From Siderastrea siderea (lineage: Eukaryota > Cnidaria > Anthozoa > Scleractinia > Rhizangiidae), in the NCBI GenBank assembly GCA_964030785.1, contig OZ034977.1, positions 29,694,652-29,758,651 on the forward strand: a DNA stretch of 64,000 nucleotides, in the 5' to 3' direction. A program made the position numbers and the translations under genes. The notes under the pieces were generated by a model, which worked only from the letters and a program-made list of their open reading frames with translations, did not search any database and was not told the DNA's origin. How positions within the stretch are numbered: position 1 is the stretch's first letter; every line of letters begins with the position of its first letter. Below are positions 33,331 to 45,629 of this stretch, piece after piece.

Positions 33331-34706
33331 TTTTACCAAGCTCAACAAATTAAATGAAATACTTTTGGTCAAACAGCTTGAAGCCTGTGTCAGAGACAAA
33401 CTAAACACCAGGGTTTTGCTCTTCAGTGATGCAGGCTAACCACTTGCAAAATAATGAATAAAACCCATTTGAACCTCATTAAGTTTCGAACCATTTATTG
33501 AACTTCTCACCTTTCCACAAGAGGCGATTTGCTGTGCATGAAGTCTCCACTAATGAGTTGTTGTGGAATCACTTTTTAGTTACAACAGATGCAATAAAAC
33601 ATTTCAAAGTGACCTTCAGTGCATGGGTAATCAAAATGATAGTATGAAGCTCTAATGATGCCAATTATGGACATCAGTAAACCCATTTATCATGCTAGAG
33701 CCTGGAACAGGCTATATAGGCCCACTCGGGTAGAAGCAATTCATGCAGCAGAAATAGCAGTTTGTTATCTTCCCAGTCCCCTAAATAAACTGGAAAAGAC
33801 TGAAAAGTTATTTTGGGTGTTCTAAAGGTACTATAATTCAACTGTGACATGAGAATCAGTACAGTACAAACAAATAATTCGCTGGCTTCTTCAGTAAACC
33901 AGTGCTCTTTTGACGTCCATCTTGATCATCTACGGGAACTTATCCTTCTAAATTGGATTCTCCTAAAAGTCCCAAAGAACACATAATTAAATCATTTTGA
34001 AGGAAACTATATAACTCCCAAAAACAGTGGAAGATCGTGGAATGAAAGTTCTTAACTCGACGCATGAAACTTCAAAAGTACAGACGGTTAACACTCAAAA
34101 AAGGGACATTTTCGTTTAGTCGAAACGGCGTAGATCGACTGATGCGTACTGGTGCATTATGTTTCCCATATTGGAAAATTTCTAAGCTTTTGATTTATTA
34201 TAATTTTACGCCAAGCACCACTAGCTGAAAGCGGTGTTAGACAAAAATTTCCGACCTACTAGACGAAGAGAAAAATCGGCCATTTTACCTTGTTCGAGAA
34301 ATGTCAAAATTTACCATGATAAGCTCTAAATGTAAGAACTTCGACGCCAAAACCTTACTTTACTATTCCCGAACTTTCCAAATCTAATATTGTAGCAGAA
34401 AAAAGGCCAGCGAAAGTTGTGCAAACGATGATCAAACTCACCCGAAAAACCGCTCGCATCACAACAAAATTCCGCCATGTTGGAAATTTATCAAAATAAT
34501 GCATTGCGGTCTTAGTGCGCACACCACCTGGTGCCTGCGTATGGCCGTACAAGGGCCAGTCACGAGTTTAAGATCACGTTGTTTTTTTTTGTTTTTCTGA
34601 TACCATGTAACTAAGTGACCGCTGGCCGCTCCATTGCCGGATTAGCATTATTTGTAACGCTAGTGGCAATTACCATGATTAAAGATTAAAGCCAGAGGCA
34701 GGATGG

Positions 34707-34723
34707 CTGATGAACATGCTCTT
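34707..34723. repeat. LINE target-site duplication, left copy
   Basis: CTGATGAACATGCTCTT, identical to 41503-41519, followed by a poly-T tract that is the LINE's reverse-strand poly-A tail. Confidence 0.9.
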
Positions 34724-35098
34724 TTTTTTTTTTTTTTTAATAACAAAAACTTTATTAACAATCAACCACAGTAGAGATTACAGATAGTACTTAAACACTA
34801 AACAATATAAATTGCTAACATTACAGTGCTTATACTACAGGCTTACACTACACCTAACTGTTCATTGACAATGCAAACGTATATTACAACATCTACAGTT
34901 ACAATAAAATAATGTTACATATTGATCACTTAACGTTGTGTATACCGGTTACAAACAACTACACTTACGCAAAACTAATACTATATAATGCACAGGTACA
35001 CATATAGAGAAAAAAACGATAGAACGATATGCTCACACACACACACACGCTGGATGTAATAAAAAAAATATGGCACCTTGACTTTCATTATTGCATAT

Positions 35099-38000
35099 TT
35101 AAAGGCACACTGTAGGCTTGATTTCGTTTGAAGACATGAAAATAAGATGCTCACGCATCGCAGATGCAGAGAGTGGTCCACTTAGCTCTGTATTTTTCTT
35201 TTGTCTTTTCATTTGTCTTTCGCATTTAATTTTACTTTCCAGTAACACGAGAAAGACCTGTAAGCCCGGAGTCTCTGACTGGTTTCTTGCAAGATATACA
35301 TGATATTTAGCAATAAGAAGATAAAGATTTAACGCGAAAAAGCTGGTAATTCCTGGTTTGTAGCCGTAAAGAATTTCGATGGAATTAGGATTGATGTTGT
35401 CCGGACGCTTAGTATTCCACCACATTATAACGTCTTTCCAGAAGATTTTAACATCAGGGCACTCACAAAACATGTGGACAAGTGTTTCGTTTTGGAAAAG
35501 GCAGCGATCGCAACTTGGAGAATCTTTTATGTTCATTTTATAGAGAGAGAGATTGGTGGGAATAATGTTATGTATAAGTTTAAACTGAAAGCTTCTTAAT
35601 TTATTTTTAACAGTGACTTTGAAAGGAAGTTCGTAGACAGCCTTTACATTCGGCACTCACTGTTTTTTAAGATTGATTTCGACGATGGGAGGAGAGAAGG
35701 ACCTTTCTGCAAGCATTGAACGGGCTTTTCTAATAGAGGAGATGGCATGACCATTGGAAAAAGTCTTCAAGGGTTCGCCATCACCCTTTGCAATATTGCC
35801 TACGATTTCGCTCTTCCAAGCTTTTGGAATTGCTGCAAGAACACCCACCAGCATAATCAAGGAAAGTGCAGCGAACGCCGAATTTGCATTTAAAGTTTTC
35901 GAATGAAAGGAAATGGTCATCGGTATCAATGAGATCACTGATTCTCAAAATGCCTTTATTAACCCATGTTTTAAAATAAATTGTCTTTCCATTAATCCTT
36001 ATAAACCGATTGTTCCATATGATTTCTTGTTTAAATTCATTTGCGTTAAGGGGATCTTTGGAATTGAGTTCTTGCCAAACTGCCAAAACATTTTTGTAAA
36101 AAGCAGAAAGATTTTTAAGGTCAAGAAATTTTAGGTCGTAATTACATTGAAATAAGAAAGCTCCTCCGACCTTACCTAACATGGAATCAAGGAGGGCACA
36201 CCAGTGGCTGTCAGTTGCTTTGCAATAACGATTAACCCATGCGGTCATAAGCGACTTATCCTGGGTGCCAGAGGCTTTTCTTGCGCAGTTTCCGGTTGCA
36301 GCTTATTTTCTCTACTGTGACCCGCGCGGAAAGCCTCTGGACCAGAGGGCTATCGCTTTGATGACGCCGAACCAATGGCTACCTTGCTTAAATCGGTTTA
36401 GTCCAGAATTTGGTTCAGGCTTCTGATTGGCTCCTAACAACCCCCCAAGGTATTCGAAGTATAACAGTCTTTGTCATTGGTTGACAAGAATAGCATGCCG
36501 CGGGATAGTAATCTGTGAAATTTACCAGGTTTATCGCTTGCGTGTGATTTGTGTAGTGATGGAGGATTGCCAAAGTAGTATTGACAAAACATTCGAGAAG
36601 GCCTGCAGTAAAAACGTTTGACGGTGTAGAGGAGTTAAGCTCTGAACAAAGAGATGGTATACTATTTTAAATTTTATTCGCTGCAAGGATGTTTCAGCAG
36701 TATTGCTGACCGGCTTCGGAAAATCGGTTATTTATTCCTATAATATTCCAGCTCATTCCAGGACTATGTGGGATTCAGCGATTATTCCAAAAGCCCGATA
36801 GTGATTGTTGTTTGTCCGCTTATTAAATGCGGTCATTGAGTGCCATATGAAGGACTTAAAGCGACCAGGCATTTCTAAACGTGTTTATCTGGAGATGGTG
36901 GCGACAAAGATGGTGCCCTCGCTGGAAAGCTGTACGCCTTCATCATTGCAAATCCCTAGGCGCTTATCCGGTCCTCATTGAAAATATTGATAGAATGTAA
37001 AGTGACAGGCCAAACACGACTCGTGCTAGTTTTCCTACGTGCAATCGCAACAACTTTGTCCCTTTGATCGAGACGATTTAAAGGCGACATAACTTACTTT
37101 TGTCAGTAAATTGTGTGGACAATAATGTTTACCGGGCTGGGGGTTTGTTTTTGTTTGCGTACGTCGTTTTAAAGCGATCCACTTGACACCCCCAATACTA
37201 GCGTGTAATCAACCCAGATCTGTCATATCTTCACGTGCCATTGCATGTGATCACAGCACGAGACATACGCTGTGATTGGTTTGAACGTAAATAGGATAAA
37301 AAAGATCAAAGTTCAACGAGAACACTGTAAACCAAAGCGCTCTGGCCCAGAGGTTTTTCTCGCGGCAAGCCGCTCGTTGCGTCAGCCTTCGGCCGACGCG
37401 GCTCGGCCTCCGGCCAATTTCTCCCGACGTTAGCGAGGGAAAACCTCTGGTACTCAGGGAAAAAGCGACTTGACAACATCAGAAAAAATAACCCTGTTAA
37501 GACCGCCGTTACATATTGGGCCAATCAGCGTTTTTCTTCTGATTTTATCTGGTTTGAAGTTCCAAATGAAGGAGAAGATACTGCTGGAAACAGGCGGAAA
37601 CGTTTAATACAGAGCAGCTATAGACAAGTTTGGCAAGTGCTAGATTTTTGACAATGGCTATCCTGCCTAAGATCGTTAAATGTCTGCTTGACCAGGTATT
37701 TAAAACTTTTTAAGTTTAGCGAGCCGCTCGTCAAAATTTATTTTGTTCCCAACGTGAACGTTATAAGGGAACGCAATTCCAAGAGCAGTAACGTGTTGTT
37801 TCGGCCACGAAATACCAAAAGGTTCGTCTTTGCCTAATCTACTCTTCCAAGAACCAAGCCACAAATCCTCGGTTTTCGACTTGTTAATTTTCAAGCCAGA
37901 AAGGTCACCGAATTGATCAAGAAGAGTAGATAAGGACGCGGCAGATGAGTCGTCGCGAATGAAAGCGGTGGTGTCATCGGCGTACAAGCTGAGTTTAGTG

Positions 38001-40098
38001 ATCTTATTTCCATTTTCAAGACCTTTGATTGATTCGTTGAATCGTATTTGGTGGGCGAGATGTTCTACAGCGAGAACAAAGAGCAATCCTGAAAGAGGAC
38101 ACCCCTGTCTTACACCTCTTTGTAAAGAAAAAAATTCTGACGAGTAGCCATTATTAACGACACAACTACAAATGTTGGAGTAAAAAGTATGAATCCAGTT
38201 GGGGAAACTTGGACCAAAGTTCATAATATCAAGCACTTTAAAAAGATAATCCCATTCTAACGAGTCAAAGGCCTTTTCAAAGTCTAGGAAGAGTATCATT
38301 CCCTCCTTATTTTCATTTTGTTCAATTATATCTGAAATTTGGCGGATGTTCTCGCCGAGGAATCTGCCTTTGATGTAGCCAGTTTGATCACTTTCGATCA
38401 GATGAGGAAGTACCTTCTCTAACCGCGTTGCGATGCATTTGGTTGCCAATTTATAGTCTGTATTTAAAAGAGAGATAGGGCGCCAGTTTTTAAGCAGTAG
38501 GGGGTCTTTTTTCGTTTTTGGAATCAAGGAGATGATTCCTTGCCTCTGAGAGATAAAAAGCTCTCCTAGTGGGGCACCATGATTGAGGCAGCCAATCAAA
38601 GGGCCAGAGATGCATGTCGTTCCAAAAACAGAGAAAGAATTCTGCAGTTAAACCATCCGTACCCGGAGTCTTATTATGTTGAAAGGTCTTGAGCGCGGCA
38701 AGGCATTCTTCTGCGGTTATCGGACCTCCGCAAAGGTTTTGCTTTTCGTTGTCTAGTTTCGGTAAGGATTCATAATCAGAGAAGTTGGAGAACCGTTCAG
38801 CTGATGGCTGGTTTTGAGAGGTGTAAAGCTGGTTGTAAAAATTTTTCATAACAGTTAGTATAACCTTTGGATCCTCTGCAGTGATACCCTCAGGTGTCTT
38901 CAATTTTGTTATATGTCTTTTTTCATAACTTTTTTTTCTAAGTTAAAAAAGTATTTATTACATTTTTCCCCCCAATTCATACCATCTAGCTCTACTCCGA
39001 ATAATGGATCCTTTAGTTCTTTGCACGGCAATTTCATCTACTTTAATTTTAAGTTTCCTAGCCTCGTTTACGAGGGAACTGTTTTCTGGAGTTGCATCAA
39101 TACGCAAATTCATTTCCTCTAACTTTTGAAGAAGGTCCAGTGCAATATTTCTTTCTACGTATGCTTTCTTTTTAGCGAAGCGAAATGCAAACGTCCGTAT
39201 CTCCATTTTTAACATTTCCCAGTGGAGCCTTTTGTCAGCAATATCCTTGTGTTTCTCAGCTGCATGTTTGATAATGAAACTCATTTTTGTAACAAATTCG
39301 TCATCTTCCAAAAGTGAACTGTTAAACTGCCAATAGCCTGGACCTCTTTTTTCTTGTATATCTTCTGGTTTAATCGAGATGGTGACAGGGGAATGATCTG
39401 AATCATAGTAAGAGCAGATGTCGGTTTTCGTAACACGGCTTAAAAGTCGTTTCGAGATAAGCCAGATGTCCAGCCTACATTTGATTTTCCCTGAGCTATT
39501 TCTCCAGGTAAACTGCATTTCATGCGGATGTTGTTCGCGCCACTGAGGAATCGACTAGGTCATAGTTGTTACAAAGTGCCTCAACAAAGTGAATTACATT
39601 TTTTTAATTGAATGTCTTTGCCTCCGAATTTATCCAAAGCTGACAACGGGCAGTTAAAGTCTCCACCGATAAGGATATTGTCGGTTTGGTATTTACGAAT
39701 GGAATCGGTTATCTTTTGATAGAAATTAATTTGCTGGTTCTGGTCGTTTGGAGCGTAAATATTAACGAGGCAAAATTCATCTTCATCGACGATTGTATTT
39801 ACAATCAGAAATCTGCCATTTTTATCTGCAGTGACATTTAGCACCTCTTTACTTAACGAGGGTCCGAAAAGAATCATAACACCTCTACTGTGGTTTGAAC
39901 CGTGTGTGAAGAAAATGTCGCCACCCCATTCTGTTCGCCAAGGCGCCTCCAAGCTAGCTAGTTATAGCATCGTTGTACGCGGTCTCTTGCAAAAAAAGTA
40001 CATCAAATTTTCTGAGATGAAGCCACCGGAAAAGTTTTCTTCTTTTGATAAATTTGTTTAGGCCTCTTGCGTTAAAGGAAACAGCGTTTAAGGCCATA
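35099..40098 (-). pseudogene. LINE ORF2: endonuclease and reverse transcriptase, multiply broken
   Basis: The start (about 40098) reads A-V-S-F-N-A-R-G-L-N and LFLQET, the beginning of an APE-type endonuclease. GGDFN follows near 39640 and the catalytic S-D-H-S-P-V near 39395. RT blocks include NKTPGTDGLTAEF, FEKAFDSLEWDYLF, GVRQGCPLSGLLF and L-Y-A-D-D. After the MULE-like insertion the C-terminal region continues, with a C-x2-C...H...C knuckle (CDRCLFQNETLVHMFCECP). It nicks the target and copies RNA into it. Damage: frameshifts near 39955, 39550, 38930 and 38550, an in-frame TGA at 35657-35659, and the insertion at 36258. Confidence 0.9.
36258..37462. mobile_element. MULE-like element in LINE ORF2, 9-bp TSD
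   Basis: AAGCGACTT at 36249-36257 and 37463-37471 is a perfect 9-bp duplication. Termini are related inverted repeats (CCTGGGTGCCAGAGGcTTTTC versus CCTGAGTACCAGAGGTTTTC). The LINE frame joins on removal. There is no transposase frame in 1.2 kb. The termini resemble those of 15907-17331 (CAGAGG core), so the two may be one broad family. Confidence 0.9.
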
Positions 40099-40514
40099 CA
40101 CCCATTAGATTAATGAATTTCTTTCTAACCACAAATTCGTGTATCACACTCTGCAACATCACGACAGCGTTTAGCCTTTTGAGAAATGCCTTTGTGCGGA
40201 TAGTGCGCCAGTTTACAATAGGCAGAGTAAGGACTGGGTGAGTATAGATCGTAGAAAGTACAAATGATACATAGCCACTAACACTTAACATAATAGGAAC
40301 ACTAATTAAGCCGCAAAGCAGCTTATTATATAGAAGGGAAAAAGTGCAGGTATTAGATATCATAGGCTGCTATGAAAAGAAACAGAACCCTCCTACAAAG
40401 AACTCTCCGCTAAATTAGAATAATAAATGAAGCGAAAGGGAAGCGAGGTGTGAAAGGGAGCGCATAGCATAAATTATATCGAGGAGGAAGAGGAAAAAAC
40501 GTTTTGGTAGCGAT

Positions 40515-41387
40515 TTAACAGATATTTCTTAAATCCTCGGCTTCATATATTCTCTTTACCTGATCACTTTGGGACTTTTTGATGAAAATTTTGCCATCCA
40601 TAGTCCAGGCGCTATGCCAGTTGTTGTTCTTTTTAAATTTTCTGACTTTGGCAAACAGATTGCGTCTGTAGTTTGTTAAGTTCTCATTAATGTAAACAGT
40701 CTCGGTATTATGGAAATAGTTGCTTAAGCTTGCTGACTTGAGGTGTTTCCTGGCCTTGTACAGTTCACTTTTGGCCCTGTAAGACCTAAAGCGTACTATG
40801 ATTGGTCTTGGATCGCCGCTAGATCTACGTGTAGCCATTCTGTGGCAGATATCGATGTCGTCATTGGCGATATGTACGTTGAGAACTTTCCCAAGCTTGA
40901 TGGTTTTTTCGGGAAGGTTTTCTTCCGACGACGCGGAAATGCCGTGAATTTCAAGACTGTGTTTTCTGGTGTACTGCTCTAAGTCGTCTATTTGGTTTAT
41001 TGCAGCTCCGAGGTCGTTTTTAAATCCATCTAGGTCATCATTTAGGTCAGCAATTTCTTCTTCTGCATTGCGAACCGCTTTTCTAAGCGAGCTCACCTCC
41101 TTCTTGAGGGCTTTGTTCTCCGTTTCCAAGCTTTCTACTTTGGCAATATGAAATTCTAACGACTTCTGAAGTTCTTTGTATTGGTTACGTAGTGCTCTGT
41201 TTTCCTTAAGAAGCTCGTCAGTGTTTCTTTGTATGTTGTTTAGTGCGACCCAGATACTTGACAAGTCGGCATGTTCAGCCATCAGCTCTGTGGTCTTCGC
41301 GGATTTATTTGGAAGGATTTCGGGTGAACTGCTGCTGCTGCTAAGCCTGTTAGGTGTTCCATCGCTTTCGCCTAATTTTTCAGCCAT
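40515..41387 (-). CDS. LINE ORF1 protein, intact
   Basis: A 290-residue uninterrupted frame. The order is: a serine-rich N-terminus; a coiled coil (about residues 45-140, heptads of L/I such as LLKENRALRNQYKELQKSLE); an RRM-like segment opening YTRKHSLEIHGIS; and a C-terminal basic domain (ENLTNYRRNLFAKVRKFKK). This is the L1 ORF1p plan, an RNA-binding trimer that coats the LINE transcript. It is the only LINE ORF here without a stop. The start is the first ATG after the leader (41388-41502). Confidence 0.9.
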   Translation of the reverse strand: MAEKLGESDGTPNRLSSSSSSPEILPNKSAKTTELMAEHADLSSIWVALNNIQRNTDELLKENRALRNQYKELQKSLEFHIAKVESLETENKALKKEVSSLRKAVRNAEEEIADLNDDLDGFKNDLGAAINQIDDLEQYTRKHSLEIHGISASSEENLPEKTIKLGKVLNVHIANDDIDICHRMATRRSSGDPRPIIVRFRSYRAKSELYKARKHLKSASLSNYFHNTETVYINENLTNYRRNLFAKVRKFKKNNNWHSAWTMDGKIFIKKSQSDQVKRIYEAEDLRNIC

Positions 41388-41502
41388 TACGTTTTGGTGC
41401 GGAGAGTTAGCAAGGCAGACTACTCAAAAACGCTACCGTCCATGTTCGAACATGTGCGCAAGATTTCGTTGCTGGAGGTTTCCACATAACGTCGAGTGAT
41501 TA

Positions 41503-41519
41503 CTGATGAACATGCTCTT
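41503..41519. repeat. LINE target-site duplication, right copy
   Basis: Identical to 34707-34723. The transposase frame continues directly from here. Confidence 0.9.
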
Positions 41520-43319
41520 GCTGGTTTACCTTTTATTCTAATTTTAATACTTTACGTGAGAAGGAGAAACTTCTATCGCCGTGATTTTCTAAGGCAATTT
41601 ATTCTACGTCGAAGAATGTTTCTGGCGCTGGTTTTGGGGCTTCGTAGGGAGCGAAGGAACAATCGGCGTGTCTGGGTTTACCCTCGGCCACAACATTGGT
41701 TGGAAGAAATGCTCAACAACTGATTTCTGAACAGTCTTTGGGAAAGGCATTTTAGAGTTTCCAGAGGAACATTTGATTATCTCTGCAGAATAGTTTCCCT
41801 CGATATTCAACGCCAAAATACTCGCTTTCTACAAGCGATTCCCGTACAGAAGCGAGTAGCTATTGCACTGTGGAGATTAGGATCAGGAAATTCCTATCGA
41901 TCTACTGGGATAACGTTTGGCATTGGAAAGTCTTCGGCGATTAAAATATACCACAGTTTCAGTGAAGCTATAAACAGAAGAAAGAACGATTTCATTTTCT
42001 TTCCTAATCATGAAGATGATGTTCAAGAAACCATTAAAAAGAAAGAAAGTGGATTTTCCTCACGTGGTAGATCCAATTGATGGCAGGCATGTAGAAATTA
42101 AAGCGCCTCTGCTAAACCCAGCTGATTACTTCAACAGAAAACAGAAATATTCAATTGAGACTCAGGCTGTGGCTGATTCGCGAATGTTATTCATGGATAT
42201 CAGTACTGGGTGGCCAGGAAGCATTCATGACGCTCGAGTACTCCGTCTGAGTCGTATTTTCAGGGAGATTGAGAATGGTACTATTCTAACCAGGCCAGTA
42301 GAAGTGATTAATGGGACTAATGTTAGGCCCCTAATACTGGGAGATCCTGCCTACCCTCTTCGTCCTTGGCTTATGACTGCCTTTCCCACAACAGGTGCTT
42401 TAACAGTTGCCCAACAGAGGTTTAATTACCATTGAATACTGTATTATATAGTACGCTCAGTGATAGCCATGAGAAAAAAAGCGTACGTTTACATGTGTTG
42501 CCAGAGGCTGTAAAAGTTGATCGGATTGTCAGCAAACCTAGTAGTGGGGCGGATATGTGCTGGAATTGTTCACTTTCTGTTAAAAGCACGAAACTTGGTG
42601 GAAAGATAGTTTTTAACGTGTTGATGGATATCTGATATAGTGCCACTGCGAAAATTTGACATGAGCTGAGTTAAGAGGGTGTTTCAAAATGGCCGCCATC
42701 TTGAACCGGAAGTGGAATTGTAACTTCATAGAAAAGCCCTAAATATTTAGATGTTTGCCTTGAAAACGGCCCTGAAGCAGACAGAGGAATCTAGTTTTAG
42801 TATATAAACAATTTTGCTGTAATTTTGAGCCACAGAACACAAGACTGATACAAATACATAAAATATTCAAAATGGCGGCCATTTTAAACCGGAAGTGGTG
42901 TATAAATCGTAAAATAACCTTTATCTGTCTTGAAAGCCTCTTATTTTCCATTTTATAATAATTATATTGCCTCTTTCATCATAATTACATGCTGTTTGGC
43001 TATCCTGCTCTTAAAAACGACTTTTATAATATGTTTGAGTTACAGATACATCTTATACATTCAAGTACAATTGACTGCTGGTTATGTCTGAACCAAAACT
43101 TTTCAAAAGGTCAAGTTTTTTTAGCAAAGTTAAAAAGGGTGACGGGCCTGCGCTGCTCCCACGCGCGTGCTTTAGCCTTTTAAAATGGCTTAAAAATTTA
43201 AGCCAGAAGTTGTAACCAATTTGTGATCCTCTTTTTAGTGTCTAAAAGAGTAACAGGCCTGCGCACCTCCTGCGCGCGTGTTTTAGCCTTTCTAGAGTTT
43301 TGCTCTCACAAGTATATCT

Positions 43320-43438
43320 TTGAGGGAACGCCTTCTTCTGCACGATATTAGAGGCGGTTCCTTGAAAATGTCGTTTAGCAATGGTTGCTGTGTTATGAAA
43401 TGCCAGCTGTTCATGAGTATTGGTTTTAAGTTAGGCAC
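43320..43438 (-). pseudogene. Penelope-like protein, C-terminal block left of BEL/Pao
   Basis: The - strand frame reads N-L-K-P-I-L-M-N-S-W and QPLLNDIFKEPPLISCRRRR, then L-K-D-I-L-V-R-A, the block after the RT thumb in Penelope-like proteins. No GIY-YIG domain follows within 42436-43320; a G/C-rich segment with GCGCGCAGGAGG is found instead. Confidence 0.75.
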
Positions 43439-43855
43439 TGATTCGCGCCTATGCGTGAAGGCGTTACTTCTGTAGAAGATTAGCCAGGGATTTGAAGGTT
43501 TTGAAGATTTTATTTTGCACTAGACTTTACGGCTTTGTTCCTTCATCGATCAGTTCGGGAAGCGTCCGTTGTTAAATCATAGTCAACTGAAATCAGTTAG
43601 AAAACAAGTTACTATTTACATCATTCGCTATTTAAACGGCAAACAGTTCTCAACTTACAATTTGTTTTTCATAAATCCTTGAAATCCCACATCGGCGACT
43701 GAACAACGAAATGTGTCCGTTAAAGAAGTGAAACTTGTTCTTTTAAATTCTTGTCACCTAATGTCACATGACCTTATTTTTCCCGCCTCGCTAAGTCGAG
43801 GCGATAACTGACAATATGGAAATTTTAGGACATTGTTTGCATGAAATGCAAATCA
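43439..43855 (-). repeat. BEL/Pao 3' LTR
   Basis: Begins TGATTCGCGCC and ends GCAAATCA on the + strand. A G-rich purine tract (read on the - strand, ggggcggag) directly precedes it and may be the polypurine tract. Confidence 0.9.
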
Positions 43856-43984
43856 CTCCGCCCCAGTGCGGAAATTAGGTTTAATTAATTATACCTAATT
43901 GAGCAACGACTATAAATGTAATAGCGTTCAATAATAAGAAACGTCAGAAAATAGCATGTCTATTGCTTCTGGGAACTACCTTAA

Positions 43985-44302
43985 TTAGGAAAATTCCGCA
44001 TTTAGTTCCTCCTTGGTTGCTAGGAGACACAACTTGTGGATTGGCCTGTCGTATTCACCATCCTGGGTCTTGATTCTGGCCTTTCTGACCAAGCCATCCT
44101 TTTCTGGATACGTGACAATGATACGCTCCAACTTCCACTGAGACCTTTTGTGGTTCTGATCCAACTCCAAAACTAGATCATCAACGTGAACATTTTCTCT
44201 GGTTCGGAACCACTTGTTTCGTGGTAATAGATTTGGCGCTAAGTATCGCATCCAACATTTCCAGAATTCATTGACTCGATCTTGTGTGCTTCTCAGAAGT
44301 TA

Positions 44303-44345
<43 letters not shown>

Positions 44346-44664
44346 CAATCAAAACGTGATTTTCAGGGAGGTCCTCCATAAAATAAAAAGTATGTCTGGG
44401 GTTGATCCTTTCTTCGGGTTCTGGTTGAGGTAGTGGAAGATGATGACTTATAAGAATATCGTTCGGTGTGATGGGGGGATTTTCCCAGATGTCATTGGAA
44501 CTTGGATACAGAGGACGTCCATTGATGATGTAATTTGTCTCTGACAGAAATGTTCTCCATTACTCTTCTGTAAAGGCTTGATTCTTGCACGTAGCATTGA
44601 GACTTTGTCTGACAGACTTGATGAGAGTTTCCACGACGCCATTTTGATGACTTGCATGAGGCAT
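43985..44664 (-). pseudogene. BEL/Pao integrase 3' part and C-terminal domain
   Basis: Directly after the 2.7 kb insertion the - strand reads H-Q-N-G-V-V-E-T-L-I-K-S-V, carrying the third catalytic residue (E) of the integrase, then a stop-containing stretch with NYIINGRPLYPSSNDIW. The final frame (44251-43985) has LVLELDQNHKRSQWKL, EKDGLVRKARIKT and RPIHKLCLL, the conserved C-terminal domain of BEL/Pao polyproteins. An (AAT)n array (44307-44345) lies in between. Confidence 0.85.
44307..44345. repeat. (AAT)n microsatellite
   Basis: About twelve AAT/TAA units inside the BEL/Pao polyprotein region. Confidence 0.9.
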
Positions 44665-45629
44665 CACGAGCCAGAGAGAACCGGAAGTTTAAAAATTTGC
44701 AAGGTCTGGTTGCTACGGAGTGACGTCATGGTTTTCGGCTTGCGGTTTCACTCCCGCAGCGTTTCAATAGGGCTCTTTTGATAATTCTAAAGAGGTTAGG
44801 TTTCATAAATATTTTGACCAGGGAGGGAAAATTCGATTACTCAATCCTTTACTCCTTTCCTTTTGCAAATGGCTGCTTTCGATAGTTGGCGGGTTGGAAT
44901 TTCAACAAGCGCTTCATCCAGCTACTAAATTAGATCTGTGAAATGTGGCGTTTTAGTGTAGCCCGTTCACTGGCAAGTGTTTTGAACGAAGTGGCCACAA
45001 GTATCAGCTCGCAGACATGGTGGGCTTTCTGGTCTTTCTGATCGGAGAGTTAACAAAGAAGAGTTGTTTCTTATTCGGTGTTGTTTTTGCCATTCCGCGT
45101 TACAAATGTAAAGCAAGCAAAGCGTGATATCGGGGATTATTACCTACAAACAATGCAGTACAGACTACAAATCACTACGGCGAAACGTCTTCAGGTAATG
45201 GAAGGAATCCACTGTAACATGTAGCTGGTAGTCTAGCAAAATAACCGTACATCGAGGTAAGTTATTCCTTCGATCGTTTTCTTTAGATAAGGTAAACGCC
45301 TGCGTCCGTTCGCTCGCAGTCTATCCTTTCAGGGATCAATCGAGCGAAAAAAACAGAGCAGCAGCGAGCGCCAAAATCGCCTGCCACGTGGAAACGTGGT
45401 CCGCGCGTGACGAGCTGCTGGTGTAAGCGCGCGCCACGTTTATATTTATTTTTAAAGAAAGGAAGCTCTTTCACAAATGTGGTTTTCAAAGAGGTCCTTA
45501 ACAAAATAAATAAACTAAACACCTATGAACTTTTTCGTAAGAAAATAAACAAGTAAACAAGAAGCCCTGTTATACACTCTGTAGTAAAAAATACTTAATT
45601 GAGTTGACGCGCATTTGAATACCATTTCT

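Larger units (their letters stand above)
30209..34530. mobile_element. 4.3 kb transposon, TIR CAGGTGGTGTGCG, 9-bp TSD
   Basis: CAGGTGGTGTGCG at 30209 pairs with CGCACACCACCTG ending at 34530; with mismatches the inverted repeat extends about 31 bases. GTGCCTGCG flanks both sides (30200-30208 and 34531-34539). The unoccupied site survives in tandem unit 1 near 29987. The interior has a 74-residue frame with a donor site (30302-30490, unrecognised), a TTAA MITE and a SINE. A 9-bp target suggests MULE-like; CAGG termini would also suit hAT, which uses 8. No transposase was recognised. Confidence 0.8.
34724..41502 (-). mobile_element. Full-length L1/Tx1-like LINE on the - strand
   Basis: Bounded by the 17-bp duplication and, at its 3' end (34724-34738), a homopolymer tail. 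ORF1 (41387-40515) and ORF2 (about 40098-35099) follow in order. Without the MULE-like insert at 36258-37462 it is about 5.6 kb, a normal complete length. It entered the Harbinger transposase gene after codon 7. Confidence 0.9.
34703..42434 (+). pseudogene. Harbinger transposase (HARBI1-like), split by a LINE and truncated
   Basis: The frame starts with ATG at 34703 (M-A-D-E-H-A-L), is broken by the LINE at 34724-41502, and resumes in phase at 41520. Pieces read PRPQHWLEEML, then F-R-V-S-R-G-T-F-D-Y-L, then KRVAIALWRLGSGNSYRSTG and TFGIGKSSA. A single-base shift near 42000 leads to VDPIDGRHVEIKAP, the first catalytic D; then GWPGSIHDARVL with the second D; then LILGDPAYPLRPWLM. The frame ends at 42434 in FNYH, before the final catalytic E. 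This DDE transposase moves the element with its Myb partner. It is inactive here. Confidence 0.9.
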
